From JBQTJN01 sp052387095 (GTDB lineage Bacteria; Pseudomonadota; Alphaproteobacteria; Micavibrionales; Micavibrionaceae), in contig JBQTJN010000063.1 in the NCBI GenBank assembly GCA_052387095.1, forward strand, positions 1-35,937: 35,937 nucleotides of DNA, read 5' to 3'. The notes beneath the pieces are model-generated. The model did no database searches. It was given only the letters and a program-made list of their open reading frames with translations, and was not told where the DNA came from. Of this stretch, positions 31,069-35,937 are shown in pieces. The number at the start of each line of letters is the position of its first letter. The first letter of the stretch is position 1. A program made the translations under genes and the position numbers.

Positions 31069-32271
31069 TTAAATATGGAGAAGCAATCTTTGCGGATCCT
31101 CGATCGCGTCCTTCACGCGCACCAGGAAGCTGACGGCTTCGCGGCCGTCAATGATGCGGTGATCGTAGGAATGCGCGAGGTACATCATCGGGCGCGCCTC
31201 GATCCTGCCGTCTTTCGTGACCATCGGGCGCTGCTGGATCTTGTGCATGCCGAGAATGCCGGATTGCGGCGTGTTGAGGATTGGTGTCGAGAGCAATGAG
31301 CCGAACACGCCGCCATTGGTGATGGTGAAGGTGCCTCCTACCATTTCTTCCATTTTCAGTTTACCTTCGCGAGCGCGGGTGCCGAGATCGACGATGGCTT
31401 TTTCAATCTGCGCCATGTTCAGTTCATCCGCATCGCGGAGCACAGGGACAATCAGGCCCTGCGGCGTGCTGACGGCGACGCCAATATCGTAGTAATTTTT
31501 GTAAATAATATCTTCGCCGTCAATTTCGGCGTTCACGGACGGGAATTCTTTCAATGCCTGGATGGCAGCGCGTACGAAGAACGACATGAAACCGAGTTTC
31601 ACGCCGTGCTTTTTCTCGAAAACATCCTTGTATTCATTGCGCAGATCCATAACCGCGCCCATATCGACCTCGTTGAAGGTGGTCAGGATGGCGGCGGTGT
31701 TCTGCGCGTCTTTCAGGCGTTCAGCTACACGCTGGCGCAGACGGGTCATGCGGACGCGCTCTTCGCGGACGCCGGTTTCGCGCGGTGCCTTGGCCTTGTC
31801 CAGCGCTTTGCTTTCTTTCGGTGTCGGAGCGGAACGCTCTTCCACGTAATTCTGGACGTCTTCCTTGGTGATGCGGTTATTTTTGCCGCTAACCGTGATG
31901 TCCCTGGCATCAATATCATGATCGCCGATCATTTTGCGCACGGCGGGAGATTGTTTGACATCGCCGGATGCAGAAGCAGGAGCGGCTTTAGGTTGTTCTG
32001 CCGGTTTCGCGGCCGGCTTTACATCGTTGGCGGCAGCACCGACATTGAGCTCGCCGAGCACAGCACCGACACCAACATTCTGGCCGGCGGCGACGATGAT
32101 TTTTCCCATGACGCCATCGGCCGGGGCGCCAACTTCGAGCGTGACCTTGTCGGTTTCCAGTTCGACGACCGGCTCATCTGCCTTTACAGAGTCGCCTTCC
32201 TTTTTGAGCCACTGGGCGACGGTGGCTTCGGTTACGGATTCGCCAAGAACGGGAACAAGAATCTGGGTCAT
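31069..32271 (-). CDS. odhB: Dihydrolipoyllysine succinyltransferase (E2 of 2-oxoglutarate dehydrogenase)
   Basis: 400 aa. E2 core that transfers succinyl from lipoyl-lysine to CoA. One lipoyl domain carries its modified Lys at 42 (LETDKVTLEV), then a peripheral-subunit-binding domain at about 103-145 (SPAVRKMIGDHDIDARDI), and a catalytic domain ending in HSYDHRIIDG with His371 and Asp375. A single lipoyl domain and the ETDKV signature fit the 2-oxoglutarate complex rather than pyruvate dehydrogenase, which usually has ETDKA. The E1 gene (odhA/sucA) is not nearby; thiL is 80 bases upstream instead. Ribosome site aaagg lies six bases from the ATG. Confidence 0.93.
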   Translation of the reverse strand: MTQILVPVLGESVTEATVAQWLKKEGDSVKADEPVVELETDKVTLEVGAPADGVMGKIIVAAGQNVGVGAVLGELNVGAAANDVKPAAKPAEQPKAAPASASGDVKQSPAVRKMIGDHDIDARDITVSGKNNRITKEDVQNYVEERSAPTPKESKALDKAKAPRETGVREERVRMTRLRQRVAERLKDAQNTAAILTTFNEVDMGAVMDLRNEYKDVFEKKHGVKLGFMSFFVRAAIQALKEFPSVNAEIDGEDIIYKNYYDIGVAVSTPQGLIVPVLRDADELNMAQIEKAIVDLGTRAREGKLKMEEMVGGTFTITNGGVFGSLLSTPILNTPQSGILGMHKIQQRPMVTKDGRIEARPMMYLAHSYDHRIIDGREAVSFLVRVKDAIEDPQRLLLHI

Positions 32272-32351
32272 GATCGGCCTTTTGATGAACTGCAGAACAG
32301 GTCTGTTTTAATTACCCCTGAAGAGGGAGAAAGTCCAGCCCCCAAAGGGCT

Positions 32352-33308
32352 TTAACGCCCAAAATGGTCCCAGCCGGAAGACCCAAAAGTCAGGAACTGG
32401 CCGTTTTTATCGCGAATCTGAACTCCTGCATGCGCGGCGGTCATGCGGCCAATGATTTGCGGTTTGAGGCCTTGCGCTGTGAGGGCGCTGACAAGATTGT
32501 CGTTTTGAGCAGGCGGAACAGCGAGAAGAAGTTCGTAATCATCACCACCGGTGAGCAGAAATTTTGGATCGGCGAGTTCCAGTGCGGCGGGGGAGAAATT
32601 TATATTGGTCAGATTAATTTCCGCACCAAGACCGGAGGCCTTGCAGATATGGCCGAGATCGGCGACGAGGCCGTCGGAGATGTCGATGGCGGCGTGCGCA
32701 TAATCCTGCAGAATTTGCGCGAGCGCAGTGCGGGGTTCTGGTTTTTTATAAGCGTTTATAAAAGATGCAGGATTTTTGGCGTGCAGTTTTTTCTGCAGGA
32801 TCTGAAGGCCGATCCAGGCATTGCCGACAGGACCGGTGAGAGTGATGAAATCTCCGTTCTTCGCGCCAGAGCGCCTGACGGCCTTTCCTTCAGGCACGAG
32901 GCCGAAGGCGGTGATGGTGATTGAAAGCGGGCCCTCTATGGAGGTCGTGTCGCCGCCGCTGCAGACTATGCCGAATTCTTTTTGATCCGCCAGCAATGCG
33001 GCGGAGAAATCGCTCAACCAGGCTTCGGACGGCGCACCCGGGAAAGCGATACAAAGCTGGTAAGCGTGGGGTTTTGCACCCATAGCGGCGAGATCGGAGA
33101 GATTCACGCGGAGCGCCTTGTGGGCGATGAAAACGGGTTCTTCGTTCACAAAAAAATGTGTTCCGGCGTTGAGCGTGTCGCTTGTGACGACGAGTTCATA
33201 ATCGGGCGGGATTTTTAAAATCGCGGCATCATCCTGCAGCGCGCTGGATTCTGCGTGCCCCATCGTGAGAGGTTTAAAATATTTTTCGATCAGGTCAAAT
33301 TCGCTCAT
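32352..33308 (-). CDS. thiL: Thiamine-monophosphate kinase
   Basis: 318 aa from ATG at 33308, inside the end of thiD (14-base overlap); longer frames upstream overlap thiD and are not used. ThiL makes thiamine diphosphate from thiamine monophosphate with ATP. Family signatures are GHAESSALQDDAAIL (the D-D pair at about 26-27 binds Mg and phosphate), ALRVNLSDLAAMGAKP, CSGGDTTSIEGPLSITITAFG, AAIDISDGLVADLGH and LTGGDDYELLLAVP. All are intact. It is the last gene of thiE-thiD-thiL, with translational coupling to thiD. Confidence 0.94.
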   Translation of the reverse strand: MSEFDLIEKYFKPLTMGHAESSALQDDAAILKIPPDYELVVTSDTLNAGTHFFVNEEPVFIAHKALRVNLSDLAAMGAKPHAYQLCIAFPGAPSEAWLSDFSAALLADQKEFGIVCSGGDTTSIEGPLSITITAFGLVPEGKAVRRSGAKNGDFITLTGPVGNAWIGLQILQKKLHAKNPASFINAYKKPEPRTALAQILQDYAHAAIDISDGLVADLGHICKASGLGAEINLTNINFSPAALELADPKFLLTGGDDYELLLAVPPAQNDNLVSALTAQGLKPQIIGRMTAAHAGVQIRDKNGQFLTFGSSGWDHFGR

Positions 33309-34107
33309 GCCACTTTCTCCAGAGATAGAAGAAATGATGCACAGGACCGGCACCGTTTCCGACATCGAGCGCATGCGCGTGCGAGAGAGTTCCGGTGATG
33401 TATTTTTTTGACGCTGCGACCGCATCTTCCATACCGAAACCTTTAGCAAGATGCGCCGTGATGGAAGAGGACAGCGTGCAACCGGTGCCGTGGTTGTTTT
33501 TGGTGGCGATGCGGACGGCAGAAAAAATTCGTGTGCCATTTTTATCTGAAAAAATATCGGAGCTGTCTTTACTATCCGCATGACCGCCTTTGAGAAGGAT
33601 GGCGGGACCGGAAAATTTTTCAAACAGTTTCCGGGCCGTATTTTCAGGGTTTTCGTCGTAATCCGCGCCGAGCAGGATTTTGGCTTCCGGGAGATTGGGC
33701 GTGAGGATGGCGGCAAGCGGGATGAGTTTTTCCCGGAGCGCGGCAATTGAGTCGGGAGATAAAAGAGAATCTCCGCTCTGTGCGACCATGACCGGGTCGA
33801 GGATAATAAATGCAGGTTTATATTTTTTTAAAGTGTCGGCGATGACGGCAATCACATCCGGCGCGCCCGCCATACCGATCTTGACGGCGTCGACACGGAT
33901 GTCAGTGAAAATCGCGTCGAGTTGCGCCCGCACGAAGGCGGCAGGCAATTCGTGTACAGCCGTCACGCCTATGGTGTTTTGCGCCGTCAGGGCGGTTATG
34001 GCGGCCATGCCGTAACAACCGAGCGCTGAAAAGGTTTTGAGATCGGCCTGAATGCCGGCGCCGCCGGACGGATCCGAGCCCGCGATGGAGAGGATATTGG
34101 GGATCAT
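33295..34107 (-). CDS. thiD: Hydroxymethylpyrimidine/phosphomethylpyrimidine kinase
   Basis: 270 aa. It phosphorylates 4-amino-5-hydroxymethyl-2-methylpyrimidine to the diphosphate used by ThiE. The ribokinase-like signature is clear: SIAGSDPSGGAGIQADLKTF, GCYGMAAITALTAQNT, LDPVMVAQSGDSLLS, LTPNLPEAKILLG, LLKGGHADSKDSSDI and the ATP-binding NNHGTGCTLSSSI. It overlaps thiE by four bases and thiL by fourteen, a compact operon. A pyridoxal kinase reading is less likely in this context. Confidence 0.95.
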   Translation of the reverse strand: MIPNILSIAGSDPSGGAGIQADLKTFSALGCYGMAAITALTAQNTIGVTAVHELPAAFVRAQLDAIFTDIRVDAVKIGMAGAPDVIAVIADTLKKYKPAFIILDPVMVAQSGDSLLSPDSIAALREKLIPLAAILTPNLPEAKILLGADYDENPENTARKLFEKFSGPAILLKGGHADSKDSSDIFSDKNGTRIFSAVRIATKNNHGTGCTLSSSITAHLAKGFGMEDAVAASKKYITGTLSHAHALDVGNGAGPVHHFFYLWRKWHERI

Positions 34108-34751
34108 GAGGCGACCTTAAGCCGCGCGTTTTGCACGGTATTTACAAAGGCGCGCGCCGCCTGGAACGGATCTGCGCTTTCGGAAATACCGCGCATCATG
34201 GCCACGCCGGAAGCACCTGCTTTGATAATTTCAGCGGCATTGTCAGGCGTGATTCCGCCGATACCGACGACGGGAACGCGAGAAAGACGGATGAGTTTTT
34301 TAAAATTCTCTGCGCCGAGCACGGGCTTGCCCGGTTTGGTCAAGGTTTCATAAAACGGACCTGTGCCGGCGTAGTCGACTATATCCGGATTAATTGCTTC
34401 GAAATGATTTTCCTCAAACGCGGTGACACCGATGATTTTATCCGGGCCGAGAATTTTGCGCGCCGCTTCCGGCGATGCGTCGCCCTGTCCCAGGTGAACG
34501 CCATCAAATCCGGCGCCGATTTCCACGTGATCGTTGATGATAAGCGGGATATTTAAAGGCTTAAGGATGGCGTATAAAGCGCGCGCCTGTTTGAGAACAA
34601 CTTCGCGCGCATCGATTTTATTGCGCAACTGGACCATCGTAACGCCGCCTTCAGCCGCGGACGTAACCACAGAGAGCAGATCACGGCCCGCACAAACCTG
34701 CGGGTCGGCGATAAAATAAACCGAGAGATCAAAAGCCCTGTTTTTTTTCAT
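34104..34751 (-). CDS. thiE: Thiamine-phosphate synthase
   Basis: 215 aa, standard length. It couples the pyrimidine diphosphate from ThiD to the thiazole phosphate, giving thiamine monophosphate. TIM-barrel signatures: VTMVQLRNK near 35, LIINDHVEIGAGFDGVHLGQGD, YAGTGPFYETLTKPGKP and VPVVGIGGITPDNAAEIIKAGASGVAMMRGI. The first codons encode a run of Lys (MKKNRAFD) read from a poly-A stretch. Only 23 bases separate the start from the divergent oxidoreductase gene, so neither a long leader nor a TPP riboswitch fits there. The thiazole branch (thiG, thiS) and thiC are not in the window. Confidence 0.95.
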   Translation of the reverse strand: MKKNRAFDLSVYFIADPQVCAGRDLLSVVTSAAEGGVTMVQLRNKIDAREVVLKQARALYAILKPLNIPLIINDHVEIGAGFDGVHLGQGDASPEAARKILGPDKIIGVTAFEENHFEAINPDIVDYAGTGPFYETLTKPGKPVLGAENFKKLIRLSRVPVVGIGGITPDNAAEIIKAGASGVAMMRGISESADPFQAARAFVNTVQNARLKVAS

Positions 34752-34774
34752 GAAAGCAGACTATATACAATTCC

Positions 34775-35749
34775 ATGAATCATGCCATCAGGATTTACGA
34801 AACCGGCGGACCAGAAGTCCTGAAATATGAAACGATAAGCGTTCCGGAACCGGCGGAAGGCGAAGTCCTGATCCGCCAGAGAGCGATCGGCCTAAATTTT
34901 GTCGATACCTACCAGCGCAGCGGTCTTTACGCCGTGCCCTTGCCCTTTACGCCGGGCATGGAAGGGGCGGGCGTTGTTGAGAAAGCCGGCGCAGGCGTAA
35001 CGCATTTTAAAAAAGGCGAGCGCGTAGCCTATGCGTCCGGACCGCTCGGCGCTTACGCGGAATGGCGCACCATGCCGGCGGCGCGCGTCGTTAAAATTCC
35101 GGACGGTGTTACCGAGGAAACTGCAGCCGCCGCGCTGGTCAAGGGCATGACGGTCGAATACCTGCTAAACCGCACATATAAGATGCAGGCGGGCGAGACA
35201 ATTTTATTTCATGCCGCGGCGGGCGGCGTCGGGCTGATCGCCTGTCAATGGGCGAAGACATTGGGCGCACGCGTGATCGGCACCGCTGGCAGCCCGGAAA
35301 AAGCAGCGCTGGCGAAGGCGCATGGCTGCGACGAAGTCATATTGTACAAGCGGGAGAATTTTGTCGAGCGCGTAAAAGAGCTGACCGGCGGCAAGGGCGT
35401 ACCGGTGGTTTACGATTCCGTGGGCAAAGATACATTCATAGATTCTCTCGATTGCCTGCAGCAGCGCGGCATGATGGTTAGTTTCGGCAACGCCTCCGGC
35501 CCCGTTGATCCGTTCCCGCCCGGGATTTTGTCCAGCAAGGGATCGCTGTTTTTGACGCGGCCCTCGCTCTGGCATTACACGGCGGATGACGGTGAATATG
35601 CGGCGAGCGCCAACACGGTGTTTGACATGATCAAAAGCGGGAGGGTGAAAGTTACCATTTATCGGTCTTACAAGTTGGCCGAGACTATGCAGGCGCACGC
35701 CGACCTGGAAGGTCGCAAAACGATGGGATCTGTAATCTTAAAAACCTGA
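34775..35749 (+). CDS. qorA: NADPH:quinone oxidoreductase (zeta-crystallin/QorA type)
   Basis: 324 aa, the usual size of QorA. A zinc-free medium-chain dehydrogenase/reductase that reduces quinones with NADPH. It opens MNHAIRIYETGGPEVLKYE, has IGLNFVDTYQRSGLY (35-49), PGMEGAGVVEKAGAGVTHF, and the Rossmann motif AAAGGVGLIACQWAKTLGA (about 148-166). No structural-zinc Cys cluster is present. C-terminal TRPSLWHYTADDGEY is typical of QorA. It is divergent from thiE, with 23 bases between them, and has no recognised ribosome site. The 60-base AT-rich stretch after its stop holds nothing else I can identify before the insertion sequence. Confidence 0.92.
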   Translation: MNHAIRIYETGGPEVLKYETISVPEPAEGEVLIRQRAIGLNFVDTYQRSGLYAVPLPFTPGMEGAGVVEKAGAGVTHFKKGERVAYASGPLGAYAEWRTMPAARVVKIPDGVTEETAAAALVKGMTVEYLLNRTYKMQAGETILFHAAAGGVGLIACQWAKTLGARVIGTAGSPEKAALAKAHGCDEVILYKRENFVERVKELTGGKGVPVVYDSVGKDTFIDSLDCLQQRGMMVSFGNASGPVDPFPPGILSSKGSLFLTRPSLWHYTADDGEYAASANTVFDMIKSGRVKVTIYRSYKLAETMQAHADLEGRKTMGSVILKT

Positions 35750-35810
35750 TTTCAGACTTTTTATTTTACATATTATATAAAATCTTTTAGATTAATTCTA
35801 TATGTTGGTC

Positions 35811-35937
35811 CTAGATAGTGTAGTCACGAGATATTGGCCCAGAGTGCGATGCATCTTATGTGGACGGCGGCGAGGAATGATTTTGTGTTTTTGGCGTAGC
35901 GGGTGGCGATGCCGCGCCAGCGTTTCAGGTGCAGGAA
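35811..35937 (-). mobile_element. Insertion sequence, IS5-like, cut by the window edge
   Basis: Only the transposase 3' end and a few outer bases are inside the window. The outermost part follows ctag at 35811-35814, a common target core for IS5 relatives. The terminal inverted repeat cannot be assigned without the other end. Confidence 0.6.
35824..35937 (-). CDS. IS5-family transposase, C-terminal fragment
   Basis: 37 codons are visible in the minus strand, ending in TGA at 35824-35826. HLKRWRGIATRYAKNTKSF followed by LAAVHIRCIALWANIS matches the end of IS5-type DDE transposases, where K-R-x-R-x-I-A-T-R-Y-x-K-x-x-x-x-F-L-A is a well-known closing motif. The DDE Glu lies just upstream of this motif and falls outside the window. 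Whether the element is intact cannot be seen. Confidence 0.85.
   Translation of the reverse strand, partial: FLHLKRWRGIATRYAKNTKSFLAAVHIRCIALWANIS

Noticed and set aside
33309..33746. Upstream extension of thiL by 146 codons
   Set aside because: It overlaps thiD in another frame and does not resemble ThiL; the ATG at 33308 gives a normal-length enzyme.
34752..34774. TPP riboswitch upstream of thiE
   Set aside because: Only 23 bases separate thiE from the divergent gene, and no thi-box sequence was seen.

Overview
The window looks like chromosomal DNA of an alphaproteobacterium of moderately high GC. Three things point there. The F1 part of the ATP synthase stands alone as atpH-A-G-D-C, without the F0 genes. 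Lysyl-tRNA synthetase is the class I form. The block priA / talC-type transaldolase / DUF484 / xerC / lpdA / odhB lies beside the F1 operon, an order I recall from several alphaproteobacterial genomes. The exact lineage cannot be fixed by eye. Only housekeeping, cofactor and small accessory genes are seen; no CRISPR array, prophage, rRNA or tRNA gene was found. The right edge cuts through an IS5-like transposase.

Layout. 1-2.7 kb: a fragmentary Ala/Pro/Glu-rich reading frame with a strong terminator, then minus-strand genes: a membrane-anchored unknown, a RimJ-like acetyltransferase, three very small membrane proteins (68, 25 and 52 aa) and an orphan Phd/YefM-like antitoxin. 2.8-6.2 kb: rlmJ, uvrB and a 53-aa histone-H1-like basic protein, all minus. 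6.3-15.4 kb: plus-strand lysK, an unknown gene with a duplicated tail, a DinG/XPD-type helicase, a tightly overlapped pabB-pabA-pabC operon for p-aminobenzoate, and a LOG-family protein with an extra C-terminal region. 15.5-20.8 kb: minus-strand atpHAGDC with an unknown 88-aa gene between atpA and atpG. 20.9-22.3 kb: a plus-strand membrane protein fused to a spermidine-synthase-like domain. 22.4-24.6 kb: priA (minus). 24.8-27.7 kb: plus-strand transaldolase, then DUF484-GNAT-xerC. 27.7-32.3 kb: lpdA and odhB (both minus) of the 2-oxoglutarate dehydrogenase complex, separated by a tandem deaminase-like gene (plus) and an AT-rich unknown gene (minus). 32.4-34.8 kb: thiE-thiD-thiL (minus), which make thiamine diphosphate, the cofactor of the E1 subunit of that complex. 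34.8-35.7 kb: a quinone oxidoreductase (plus), followed by the IS remnant.

Between the genes lie many short palindromic repeats of at least five types. One copy is interrupted by an inserted segment that carries a hairpin also found, identical over 28 bases, next to the duplicated gene tail near 8.6 kb. This repeat activity, the foreign-looking gene inside the ATP synthase operon, the tandem deaminase-like protein, the small-membrane-protein cluster and the half-lysine protein divergent from lysyl-tRNA synthetase are the parts most worth a second look. No complete new defence or mobile system could be demonstrated.
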